This document shows, piece after piece, positions 1-11,000 of a DNA stretch of 64,000 bases (position 1 is the first letter of the stretch; every line of letters starts with the position of its first letter). Both the position numbers and the translations under genes were made by a program. A model generated the notes under the pieces. That model was not told the DNA's origin. It was given only the letters and a program-made list of their open reading frames with translations, and made no database searches. The stretch covers positions 310,001-374,000 of the forward strand of contig JAGFBZ010001926.1 in NCBI GenBank assembly GCA_018398805.1. Direction: 5' to 3'. This DNA comes from Hirundichthys speculiger (Eukaryota > Chordata > Actinopteri > Beloniformes > Exocoetidae).

Positions 1-475
1 TAGTCGTGGGCGATCTGTTTCACCATTACATTATTTCCTGTTGGATATCCAGCTCATATCCAAATTGAGACATCCTACTCCTCCCCCGTTGCTCTCACAC
101 TCATCTATTCATCTCTGTCCTTCATCTTTTTCCCCGCCTGCCTCTTTCTTCACTTCATCTTTCTCATTTCATCATGACTTCTTCCTCTGCTTTAATGTCC
201 CTCCCATGTTTCCCTTCCCATTTTTTATCTCTCCCATCCTGACATACTTCTCTTCCGCTTCATCCCACCTATCTTTTCTCTCATCTTTTTCTAATCTGTC
301 CTATTCACTTAAACCTTCTCCCATATTCATAAATCACCTCGGATGTCAACTCTCCTGGAAAGTCTTTTAAACCTTCATTAGCTAACAATAATCCAGCCCA
401 TTAACACCATTGATGTGTGCGTTGAACATGGAGGTCGCATGCCAGAGGGCTGATCCCTTTGTCCTGCTCTTGCAG
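1..475 (+). other. st14: st14 intron (3' part)
   Basis: Non-coding sequence upstream of the penultimate st14 exon. Positions 60-350 are strongly pyrimidine-rich (C/T) and open in one frame, but the translation is a low-complexity Ser/Pro/Phe string with no family resemblance. The intron ends in a good polypyrimidine tract and TTGCAG at 470-475. Earlier st14 exons (SEA, CUB, LDLa and the His and Asp catalytic residues) must lie to the left of the window. Confidence 0.8.
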
Positions 476-612
476 GTCGAGGGGCGCAGGTTCTGCAGAA
501 AGCATCAGTGAAAATCATCAATGACACAGTGTGTAATGTGGTCACAGAGGGCCAAGTCACCTCCAGGATGCTCTGCTCCGGATTCTTGGCTGGAGGAGTC
601 GACGCATGCCAG
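476..612 (+). CDS. st14: st14 (matriptase-like) penultimate coding exon
   Basis: This exon encodes part of a trypsin-fold (S1) serine protease domain. The first two bases complete a codon from the previous exon. The translation includes KIINDTVCN, then RMLCSGFLAGGVDACQ, where the Asp six residues before the catalytic Ser is the S1-pocket residue that gives cleavage after Arg or Lys. The acceptor is TTGCAG|GT and the donor is CAG|GTGAGA, phase 0. Human matriptase (ST14) has the closely similar GFLSGGVDSCQ here; TMPRSS6 and trypsins differ more. Matriptase is a type II transmembrane protease of epithelial surfaces that activates other proteases and growth-factor precursors. Fish can carry st14a and st14b and I cannot tell which this is. 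The gene is partial because the window cuts it. Confidence 0.9.
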
Positions 613-752
613 GTGAGACTGTGTAACATTTTCACCAGGAAAGATTCGAATGGCAACGGGCTACTAGAGATGAGTCTTCACAGCCGTGTAATTATCACGT
701 GCTCACACCCAAAACCCAATCTAATAACTTTTTGCCTGGCTGTGCTCACCAG
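613..752 (+). other. st14: st14 last intron (140 bp)
   Basis: A short GT-AG intron, phase 0, between the exon with the S1-pocket Asp and the exon with the catalytic Ser. It runs from donor GTGAGA to acceptor CTCACCAG. The split immediately before GDSGGP is the usual position in S1 proteases of this group. Confidence 0.85.
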
Positions 753-914
753 GGAGACTCTGGAGGCCCCCTGGCATGTTTTGAGGAGAGTGGGAAGTGG
801 TTCCAGGCTGGAATCGTGAGCTGGGGCGAAGGCTGTGCTCGTCGGAACAAGCCTGGCGTCTACACGCGTGTCACCAAGTTAAGAAACTGGATAAAACAAG
901 AGTCGGGAATATGA
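753..914 (+). CDS. st14: st14 (matriptase-like) terminal coding exon
   Basis: This exon encodes the C-terminal 53 residues of the protease domain and the stop codon TGA at 912-914. It opens with GDSGGPL, whose Ser (759-761) is the catalytic nucleophile. It continues with [12 protein letters not shown], the strand lining the substrate pocket, and NKPGVYTRV, ending in the amphipathic C-terminal helix WIKQESGI. Human ST14 ends in the closely matching [13 protein letters not shown]...DWIKENTGV, so assignment to matriptase rather than another S1 protease is well supported. No truncation or frame break is visible. The gene runs tail to tail with the Kirrel gene to the right. Confidence 0.92.
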   Translation, partial: GDSGGPLACFEESGKWFQAGIVSWGEGCARRNKPGVYTRVTKLRNWIKQESGI

Positions 915-2055
915 CGATGATGTAAAGAGCAGGGAGGGATGCAGATCGGGGGAACATCAGAGTGTTATGAATAATAGAGGTGGAACATTTTAGTCTTATT
1001 TGGTACAAGTCTCTCTAAGATTTCATTTAGCAGCAGGCTCACAATACTGTTGCATGGGGCCAAGCTACTCTGACAAAAGACTTTAAGCACCTTATATGGT
1101 TGCCAACCACCGCAGAAGCTCCTTTTGACTCGCATTTATAATTTCTTTTAAAGATTTTCATTGGGTGGGAATTATTTTCCCTACTAGGTGGTCAGTTTAA
1201 GCTTTCTTTTTTTAAAAATTGAAAATTAGAACATTTTACACAGCTTTTAATTTGCAAGTCTGCGTATGTTGCCATTAACATCAAACTGTAAAGTAGTCTT
1301 GGCCTGAGTACTTTCTCTATCTAAATTGGTTTGAAGGTTTCACTCTTTTGTTGCAGGTACTGTTCTGCTCTGTCAGTAGTTGGACTGTAATTGGCTGTAA
1401 CTTTAGTGTTTTGATGATAACAGACATTTGAGAAAAACTGAACTGAAAGAACAAAAAGGGGGCATTTTTAAAGCCACTATGTATGAAAACCAGGAGCTGC
1501 TTGCAAGGCAGAAAACTACATTAATCAGTCTGAAAGCCTACTGTTCATTTCAGAACGTGGCCGGTCGCGAAGTAAACCAGATTTGTAATCGGTGGGCTAA
1601 AACACTGTGGTCCCTCGAGAATGGCCCTGGAGTGATAGCAGGCATGTCTGATCAGGACGTCTGGTTTATATTTGTATGTGCTTACTGATATTGGCTGATC
1701 TGTGAGTGATTTGCTAGAATATTAGATTGAAATGGGTGGAAGGAGGGTGTGGATTTGATCCAGCTCACTTTCGTAGACATCTCAGGTTAATCTCAGGGTG
1801 ATGGGTGCCTTTAGTTACAGACACCTGACAGTCAGTGGTCGTCCTGTTAGTTTCTTCTTGTTAGTCACAACCAAATTAATCAACTTAAGAAATTTCACTT
1901 GATTTATTTTATGCTATATGTTTGACTTTTCTGGAAACTCTTTTATCCTGGATAAGCACACCTAAGTTTTGCTATTATTTATTAAAGGGGTAAAAAAAAA
2001 ACTAAGATTTTAATTGATTCTGCAGGGATTGTTTATCTCTGCAAGTGTAAATATG

Positions 2056-2107
<52 letters not shown>

Positions 2108-2262
2108 GAAACCATTGGTCACACCTTTTAGAAGATATTTTTATGGATAATGAGATTTTCGATTTTGGGTTTACTCTTTACGTGTGTTTGTTTGTGTGTG
2201 TTTTATTTGTTTTTAATCTGTTTTTATATGAAGTCATGACAATAAACATCTTTGATTTGAGA
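915..2262 (+). other. st14: st14 3' UTR
   Basis: This is AT-rich sequence after the stop codon with no ORF worth naming. A canonical poly(A) signal AATAAA lies at 2241-2246, so I place the transcript end near 2260. An uninterrupted run of about 46 T lies at 2059-2104. The boundary is inferred; the first clear AATAAA after the stop was used. Confidence 0.5.
2241..2246 (+). terminator. st14: poly(A) signal of st14
   Basis: AATAAA hexamer about 1.3 kb after the st14 stop codon. Another plus-strand AATAAA occurs near 2815, so use of this one is an inference. Confidence 0.45.
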
Positions 2263-2756
2263 ACACTTACACAACTGTATTACCTGATGCGTTTGTCATT
2301 GCTGGGGTCTTGTTCTGTCGTATGTTGTGCATAATAAGTGCATGTCTTGGGAGACCTTGTCCTTTCTCACATTCGAATTGTAATGAGAGTGTACTTCTCC
2401 TCCCTGTTGTGAGCAGCATGCATACCTGGGGAACAGCGGTGGTGAGACGAACTCGTATCATCAAATAATACCTTTTGTCACAGCTTTATCTTATTACACT
2501 ACCAAATGGGCACGTTGACTTTGGGAGGTGGATACTCTTACAGTGGGGGTTCTGCCGTCTCATCTGTCTTCATTAAGAGCAGAGTACCACTGGGGGAACG
2601 CGAAAATCAACATAGACAGAGCTGCTAATTTATGTATTCATCGCTTTTGTTACATGGGAAGCTTTGTTTGTCACTGTTCTCCAGGCCCAATCAAGCTGTG
2701 CACCAAGCTGATTAACTTCCAGGATTTACGAGAGAAACTTCTTTATCGGAAATGGT
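2263..2756. other. short convergent intergenic spacer
   Basis: Sequence between the inferred 3' ends of st14 (plus) and kirrel (minus). I see no gene, repeat or structured element in it. Confidence 0.4.
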
Positions 2757-4509
2757 TTTATTTAAATATAAATATGTGTACAAAGGTACAAGCAACAATA
2801 GCTCATTTTTAGCAAATAAAATTCTTAATACATTATTAAATGAACAAAAAAGATGGCAATTAGTTGTGTTCCAAAAGAAGCAAAGTTACTGCATTCAATG
2901 ATTGATGAACATCTGACATGAAAATATGTGGAGCCAAATAAATCAACCAAGAAGGATACATAATGTATATAAAGATACTTTACAGTAGATCAGCTTTACG
3001 CTGTACTTTAAGGCTTATATAAAATATAAAAATAAAGACAAGCGATGATGTTTGCCTCCTCACTTTAAGTGAAAATTGTTCTCTCATTAGGCTGCCTGGC
3101 AACAGACTTTATGGACAAATGGCAGTACAGGCGTCCATACTGAAACATCCAGGAAGTGGAATGCAACAGGATCAGGTGTAGAAACCAATGTCTCGAACAT
3201 GAAATGGACATGAATATAAACGCTGAAGATTTTCACAAGACACATCATTTGCATGCAACAGAGAGAAAGTATGGGCTGAGCCATTTGTACAGATAAAGTT
3301 TCAGGGTAGTACTGTTTCTTGTAAACATATTGAGACATTTTGAGTTGTAAAACTTGTGTGAGTGGTCCGTGTTTGGACTGCCTTTAAGACCTTACCCCAC
3401 CTGAGCCTGCTGAATTTGACGCTGCATTCAAGTTTATTTCAGTTTAAGATTGCCATCATTATCCAAACATCACTTTTGATTGTTCTGGTAATATCTTAAT
3501 CTTCATTTTACAATCAGAAAACAGCACAAGGGGTAGTACAGCAGTATCTTAGCATTAGCCCCCATTTTTCTCTTTATGATAATAACCATCTTTGGGATTT
3601 CATGGCCTTACCTTATCCGTCATGGTATATCATATAGTTAACAGTCCTCCATTAAAAATGAAGGCTAAATACACATTCTCTTCAGATCTCCTCCCTTTAT
3701 CCACTGGTGAGCAACACGGCTATATCCAAAACATGGAATATTTGTCAGCGGCTGCTCCAGGAAATACAGCTCAGGCCAGAAGTATTCCACTGCTGATCAC
3801 TCTTCATACAGTACAATGCCAGTGGCATTTGTTGGTCAGTACTGCCAGCCAGTTGTGCAGAATAGTTCATGCCTGTCTCAGTGGATAGCTCAGTCTTTTG
3901 TAGATGATGGACACAAATGTGCTTAGAATTCCTTTCGCATGCCAACAAGACACCAAATGACAGACAACAAAAGGCTGTTTGTATAGTTTTTTTTTCCTCA
4001 AATATGTCTTAGCTTGTGTTATCTTCTTTCAAAGTATTTAGTCAATGTTTGACATTTAGTGTTGAGTCAAAGAAAACTCTGGAATGCAAGTAAAAAGTTG
4101 CACCAGTTGGCCACCTAAAATCAGGACATGCTTTTGATTTATGTTTTAGTTGGCCCCTTTCACTTAGAGAACATCTTAGAGAGCATCTCTACAGGTTTGG
4201 GTGGTTATCATGTAGAGTTAACCTGGTGAGGTATCACACTAAGGTTCATCATATCTTTAATTTGAACATTACAATCTCCTGACATTTTCCTGCCCAGGAA
4301 CACTACTTGTAATATTGTTGTAAATCCTGGCATCCATCACAGGTTGGTTTTTCCATCACTTGAATCATGGCTCCATCTGAACACTGTCCAAAATAATCCT
4401 TGCAAGGCTGCGTGAATGCAGAAAGTCTCCATTCACGTTAGTCCAGCCACAGCTCTTTGTGAAAGTGGCAATTGTTTTCTCACTTAAACTGTAACCTTCT
4501 CTGTTCCAT
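2757..4509 (-). other. kirrel3l: kirrel 3' UTR (inferred extent)
   Basis: Non-coding sequence downstream of the kirrel stop. On the minus strand, AATAAA hexamers lie at 3433-3438 and 2757-2762; either could be the poly(A) signal, giving a 3' UTR of about 1.1 or 1.75 kb. No competing gene is visible. Confidence 0.4.
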
Positions 4510-5001
4510 TCAGACATGGGTCTGCATGCGTTGTGAGGGCCGGCCGTAGTCAGACTGCTGGGAGGACACTTGTGAGGAGGCATAAGAGAAGCGAGATGAG
4601 CTAGACACCTTGCTGGCCTGATCTGATTGGTCATACGCATCCACCTTCTCATAGGAAGCAGGCTTAACATAGCTGGTGAAGGCACGACCGTAGGTAGCAG
4701 GAAGGTAGGCGGAGCCGTTGTAGAGGGGGTCAGTGGGATATATGCTGGCTGGCTGGGCAGGTTGCTGCTGAGCAGCTTGCGGCTGTTCGTATGAGGATCT
4801 GCTCACTGTGTTGGTAGCGTATCTCTGCGAGAACTCATAGACGCGAGGTTGGGTGCCATGCTGACCATACATGGGGCTGGGGGAGGGCAGCTGCGATGGG
4901 GTGTAAACCGGCCGGGAGTTGGGCACATACTCGGAGAATCCACTGCTGCGAATGTGACTGTTGTCGTGGCCACGGACATTGTAGTACCCGTTGGTGGGGT
5001 C
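4510..5001 (-). CDS. kirrel3l: kirrel exon 15 (terminal, cytoplasmic tail)
   Basis: This exon encodes 163 residues and the stop TGA (4510-4512). It starts with [16 protein letters not shown], a conserved Kirrel tail block, passes through a Pro/Gln/Ser/Tyr-rich disordered stretch, and ends [17 protein letters not shown]...RMQTHV. The last three residues form the PDZ ligand. The wording is nearer to human KIRREL1 (RFSYTSQHSDYG) than to KIRREL3. The acceptor is CTCATAG|GAC, phase 0. Confidence 0.95.
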   Translation of the reverse strand, partial: DPTNGYYNVRGHDNSHIRSSGFSEYVPNSRPVYTPSQLPSPSPMYGQHGTQPRVYEFSQRYATNTVSRSSYEQPQAAQQQPAQPASIYPTDPLYNGSAYLPATYGRAFTSYVKPASYEKVDAYDQSDQASKVSSSSRFSYASSQVSSQQSDYGRPSQRMQTHV

Positions 5002-8000
5002 CTATGAGAAAGACGGAGAAAAATATGCATCGTTTGCATTTGATTTATAAAAATGCACATTTGTTATTTTGAGAGAGGTTTTTTTTTTTAGTCTTTTATT
5101 TATTTTTTTTACCTTGATATCCGACCTTTCATCGTCCTCCTCCTCCAAGAGGTCACTGTGTTCTGTGCGTGATGTTCCTGGAGACTCGCTGCTGTTGGGA
5201 GCCTGAGGGAAGACCAAGCATTTCTAAAGAATTACAAGGATGAATAAGATCTCAGTTGAATAAGAACAAAAGAAAGTGTGAGCATTATGTTGCTGTGTTA
5301 ATATAATCTCCCCCTCTCCCCATCTTTTATCAAAAGAAATATTTGACATATAAAGAGGGTGAAAAAATAGACCCACCATGGGCTCTTTGACATCCTCCTC
5401 ATCATCATTGCCACGTGTAGCATTGTGATCGCTGTGAACAATCTGAACTCTGATGTCGCTCTTGGAAAGACGAGTGCATCTTTTCCCTAAAGGAATTGAA
5501 GAGTTTTACTTCACATTACTTGCCAGATATATACATCTAAATTTACATCAAAAAACATGCAAAGTGAAATTGCGGAGAACCATTCAATGTTGAGCTCATA
5601 AATATGTGTATTTGTGTGGTTTAGAAGAATTGGCTGTTTCCCTTTTTGCCCATACTAACCGTTGAGCTCACCTTTGCCTGTGTGCCTGCAGCAGAGGGAG
5701 ACCAGCGTTATGACACAGATGAGCAGGACACAGCCTCCACCCACTGATCCGCCAACAATTAACATCATAGGCAGGGCCTCTGTGAGAGGAATAGTGATGG
5801 CAGGGAGAAGTGCGGGGAAGAGGATGGGGGGGTAGAGGGTTGTCAAGAGAACAGAAGGGTCGAAATGAGAGAAAAGGAACAAGTGCACATCAAAAAAGTT
5901 TAGAGAAAATCAAAGAAAAGAAAAGCCATCCCTTCATTTGTCTCGCTAATCCTAGAAATGCAGTAGTGCCTCTAAATTCATCTGCAGTAAGCACTGGTCC
6001 TCTTGCAGCTCCTGTAGCATACACTCATACGGGCAACTCAGCATCTCACAGTCAGGCTATTGTCTCTAATCTCTGAAGGAAGAGTAACAAGGCCTGACAT
6101 GCAATGAAGCAATAGACAGTAATCTAATTAGAGATTGCAGAAGATATCGCCGCTGCCCATTTCTCTGGAGACCCCACTCTGCTACACTGATGTAAATTAC
6201 TGGCGAGGACCTTATTTTTGGTATCTTCTACAAAAACCGTTTCCACTCACATCAGTGGAAAAAAAAGTGCTAGTGTTTAATTTTAAAACCACTTAAGCAG
6301 GCTGCAGCTGAGAAGATGATCTTGGCTCTGAGACAGTGATATAGATTATGATCCCAACCGCAAACACATGTTGACTCCTCTAATTGACTTTTGTCCCTAA
6401 TCAATATCTATGTTATGGGGCAAACGTATTCATTAAAGTAACCCCCTGCTGATTAAATGATATTGATTAGAAGAGCATAATTAAGATAAGCACAAGATTA
6501 AGGGACACTGATTTTTGCCTAATCTAGCCCCCTTCCAGCAAAAGCTCGAGTGTATCACTAAAACTTCTGTAGTGTTTTTTTTTTTTTGTAACTGGGTACC
6601 TTGCTCTCTCAGCGTGACCAGGGCGGTGCCGGTGCCGAAGCGGTTCCAAGCTGTGCAGTTGTAGCGCATCTGGAAATCCTGTGCCAGAGTCTCAGACAGC
6701 ACCAGGGAGGACAAGACGGTGTGGTCGCTCGTCCACAGTCTGCACTGAGTAACGACCAGAGGAGCCAGAGGACAGAGTCATGTCCCCAAAGGTCCACACC
6801 TGTAGAGAATAGCCAGTAGGGAGTTAGGTGCTGTTTTATGAAGCAGAGGCCTGCACAGCTGTTTATCCTTACATCCCTGCCTGCCGCTAACTGATTGCCA
6901 GCTTCTCACTCCAGGCTGCTTTCTCTCTGCCGACCTCTGATGTGCTCTGTGAATGACACAGCTCATGGGCTCACCTTTAAGCTGGCTTCCACGATTGCCC
7001 TGCAGGTGAGGCCTAAGGAGGGTTAGGTAGCTGCACTACAAAATAAGGCTCCTCCATGCTGTCTATAGTGCAAGGCCAGCAGGGCACCTGCCTCTCGCTC
7101 CTCGTCACATCCTTATTATCCTCTCTCAGCCCAGCATACGCTCAGCAGTTCAACAGGGTCAACGGAGCGATGCTTCTTGAGCCCCTAATTGAATGTGGTT
7201 TGGCTGAAACCTACAGGAGGCAGCGCTTCTGCAGCTCTCCATAACTCTGCAATTGTTCCAGTCCGTGTCTGTTCAATTACAGCTGGGAACATGTGCGCGT
7301 ATGTAGTTTTTTTTTTTTAACAAGTGAGGTTGAGATGTGCTGGTGTGAAGGTGAGGTCGGGGGTAAAGCTCCTCTGAGCGATCGCTCTCATGTGGGTGTG
7401 TCTAGCAGGAACATGGCGTGTGCACAGCTGAGTGAATGAACAGCATCACAAATATGAGCCTTGCTTACAATCTTATCAGGCGGAGGGCTGCTTCCCACCC
7501 GGCACTCCAGCTTTCCCTTGGAGTGCTTGACAGCATGCTGGGTTGCTTCTGCCATGACAATAGGTGGACCTAGTGCCAAAAAAAAAAAAAAAAAAAGGCA
7601 GAGAAAACAGGGGAAATTAAAATATAAATTATTAATTTTCCTATAAAGGCCAAAATTTAATTCTCAGAAATCATTTTAAGGCTTAAAAGAAGCCTTACCA
7701 CTAAAGAAATACTTTCATCCAAGTAACAATACAAGGATATAAAATAATCCACTAGAATTAAGTTTGCTACTATCCTACTTAAGTAAAAGTACATAGATGC
7801 TTTGCCTCTGAAACATGAAATAAAAAATATCCATTTTGCAGTAAAATATCCTGAAATATCCAATAGAGTTTGAAATTTGTGAGGATGGTTTTTAAAGATG
7901 GCTGTGGTGGAGGTGGAACTAATTATACAAATAGATGCCCATCTGAGGGTCAGGCTCATCACAGGGTTTACGAGATAAATATGAGATTATTAAGGGCTCT

Positions 8001-11000
8001 AAGAAAAGAAAAACAGTGTTTTATTAAACAAAATCATCTTAAAAGCAGGAGATTTTGGAGTATGATGAAAAATGTTATTTGAGGAAAACCTAAAATCTAC
8101 ATTTACAGGTGAAACATTTGAGCTAAACAGCTATTACCATCCAAAATTCCTCACTTAATTATTTACATTGAGAATAATTTTCTCTGTAGAATCCTAAAAT
8201 GTTACTTTCATTCAAATGATACATTGTCTTGTTAAGCGTGCAGTGATTTGCTTAAATGCACAAAAGAACTACATATTGAAATGAATAGATGTGCATTTTA
8301 AGTAAGCTAAACTAACTAAATATTTGAGATGGTGAAATAGGAATAAACAAAAATCATTATTTCCATCAAGTAATAGGGAGAACATAAAATATAGGATAAT
8401 TTGCAGTACGTAAGTATGATACCATGTCGATGTAAAATCCTTTTCCTTCATCCAGGAAGCCACTCACCATTCACAGTTAGAGTGACATCTCTTTCTGCAA
8501 CTCCAATACGGGGAACAATGGCCTTGCAGGTGTATGTTCCAGCATCTTCCTGAGTAACAGCCTTCAGCTGCAGGGTGTTGCCATTACTGAGCACCTAGGG
8601 GCAGATCCAGAAAGAAAAGTGAGAAGTGTATTGAGGAAAGTCAAAGCGAGAAATGAGTCTGCGGAGGGGAGAGGCAGACAAAGGAAACGGGCACCTTTAT
8701 CAGCGATTCGCTCATTGTGGAGGCAGCACAGAGGTGGGCTGACCATTGTAACAAATGTTGGTGGTTCGAGTTTAATTTCATTGTGAACAGCTTTAATCAC
8801 AGCATTAAGCACTCCAGCCACCGCTGAGTGACCGTGCTGCTGGGGAGATTGTTGTAATTAAACGGTGGGGACAGATCGTGGCACACTGTGTGTGAGTGGG
8901 CCCAGCCTTTGGAGCTGCTACACTCACTCACTCCTTAGCTCATTGATCCTGTCATTCCATCAAGCTGTGATTAATCCATTTATCCCCACTCTGTCCTCCT
9001 CCTTCCCTCCATCTCCACCTCCCCTCTCCATTTTTTTTTTTTTTTTTTATTTCAACACACTTATGGAGTAACCCAATTAATCCATTACTCATGGCTGTGT
9101 GAGACACAGTGGCAGTAGGTGGATTAGAAAAATGCTGTGCATTTTCCTCAGAGTGGCTGAAAGCGCTTTTTCTTTGAGATGACGGCATTGCTTATGCCAT
9201 CCAGCAGCGGTCAGTACTGGGGGGTGGGGTGGAGGGGGGGGGGGGGTTTGCTTTCTCTAGCAGCTTCAGGAATTCTATTAGCTGTCAGGAGAGAAGCTCC
9301 TATGGGATACTCCCTCTAATGGTGTGTGCACTAAAACACTTTTACCAGGGGGATGTAAAGTGGAGGTGGAAGCGTCCCATTTGTTCCACTTATAAAACTG
9401 ACTTTGAGGGGATGGATACTGAAGTGGAGCTGGACAGCAGCATCTCTGTCAGTAAAAGTTGTATTTCTGTTTGTTTACACTTCGGCTCACTCGTTAGTTG
9501 ACTGACTGGTTGATTCAACAATTGATTGTGCCGGAGGTATCAACTTATGTCATGTGCACTGATCATTCTGCGTAGATCTGTCAGCGGAGAGGCAGTTTTC
9601 TGCCAGAGGCTTCAGCCCTGAGGGAACGTGCTGAGAGAGGTGTTGAGATTCAGACTGAAAAAGAATGTGTAGGAATAGGTGTGTAGGACTTATGCCTCAA
9701 AGCCATGTGAGAATGCTTTTCTCTGGAGAACTGGCCGTAAAGCTTTACCATCAAAATAAGGGACTGATTTGCATTAATTTGCTTACCACACTGGAGCCTT
9801 GCTTTGTCCAAGCCAGGGTCAGAGGAGGGTTTCCAGTCCAGGCACAAGTAAAAGCTGCATCCATGCCTATATCCACTGTCATCGGCTTTGGCTCTGACAG
9901 CAGTCTGGGGCCGACTGAGGTAAAGCAGACAGTTAGTTAGAACTACTAAAACCACTTCTGAAGCAACATAAACTTCAAAAACCCCATAGTGTAAAATCTT
10001 TGCCTTCAGTCAAACTCACATTGCACATCAACCAGAGTGCTGACGTTGGTGCTCCCTACAGAGTTGGACACCTCACAGGAGACAGGATCAGTAAAGTAGG
10101 AGTAGTCCACTGTCACCTCAAGGCTATCCCCATTCGCTTCAGAGATGGGCACTCCTCCTTTTGACCACCTAGGACAGATAAATAATCACATTATACAGTT
10201 GCATTCGTTCAGGAGGGCCAATTAGCCATGTGTAATAAAGTTGATCCAAGACTTGTGCCAATCATGTGATGCCACTTAAAAAACCAATTTAGCCTGCTGA
10301 ATCTATTAAAAAAATTTAACATCCATGCATTGCTTTTCTTGACTTTCCCTTGGCTCTACATATTTTAAGGAAAATCGTGTCTAAGAAATGGCACCATATC
10401 AAGATTATTATGGGTATTTAGAGACTCAAAGTGAACAGCTTAGATGGAAACAAAGAAGAGATGGATACCTGTATCCGGTGATCTCAGGATTGGCTGAGGC
10501 AGAGCAGATGAACAGAACTTTAGCTCCCTCCGTCACAGTCTGAGGTTGGACTGATAGTGTCACTGATGGAGGGTCTGAGAAAAGCAAAAACATTTATGAC
10601 ACCGCCATGGACTCTGGTCTGAATTCAGCCTTAACAGTCCGAGCATGTTGTAGAGATATTCACTTCACAGGTGTGCACTTTTCTGCAATGTGATATTTAA
10701 AAGGCAGTCTGATGGAGGACTCACGCTGGACATTGATAGTGACTGATATCTGTCGTCCAGCAGGGGCAGCTGGGTTGAGAACCCTGCAGGTGTAGGTACG
10801 TCCAGAGTCACTATCTTCAGGGACGATTGGAAGCAAACTGACAGCTGTCTCCCTCTTCCCATCCTCCATTAGTGTCTGCAGAGTTCGACAGTGAGATAAA
10901 ACCAAAAATCAGCTCAAAGCAAGTCTATATATGTAACTATATGACACTGCAGGACTTATTTTTCATGCGAGAGACATTAAAATTGCCATCCTAGTCTTTG

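Noticed and set aside
2014..2334. 106-codon frame over the T46 run
   Set aside because: A poly-Phe artefact of the T tract within the st14 3' UTR.
6240..6261. TTTCCACT/AGTGGAAA hairpin in kirrel intron 11
   Set aside because: Only an 8-bp stem; expected by chance at this scale, with nothing else to support a function.
7690..7900. Possible degraded hAT-like repeat in kirrel intron 9
   Set aside because: Some wording resembles a common fish repeat, but no terminal repeats or target duplication could be found.
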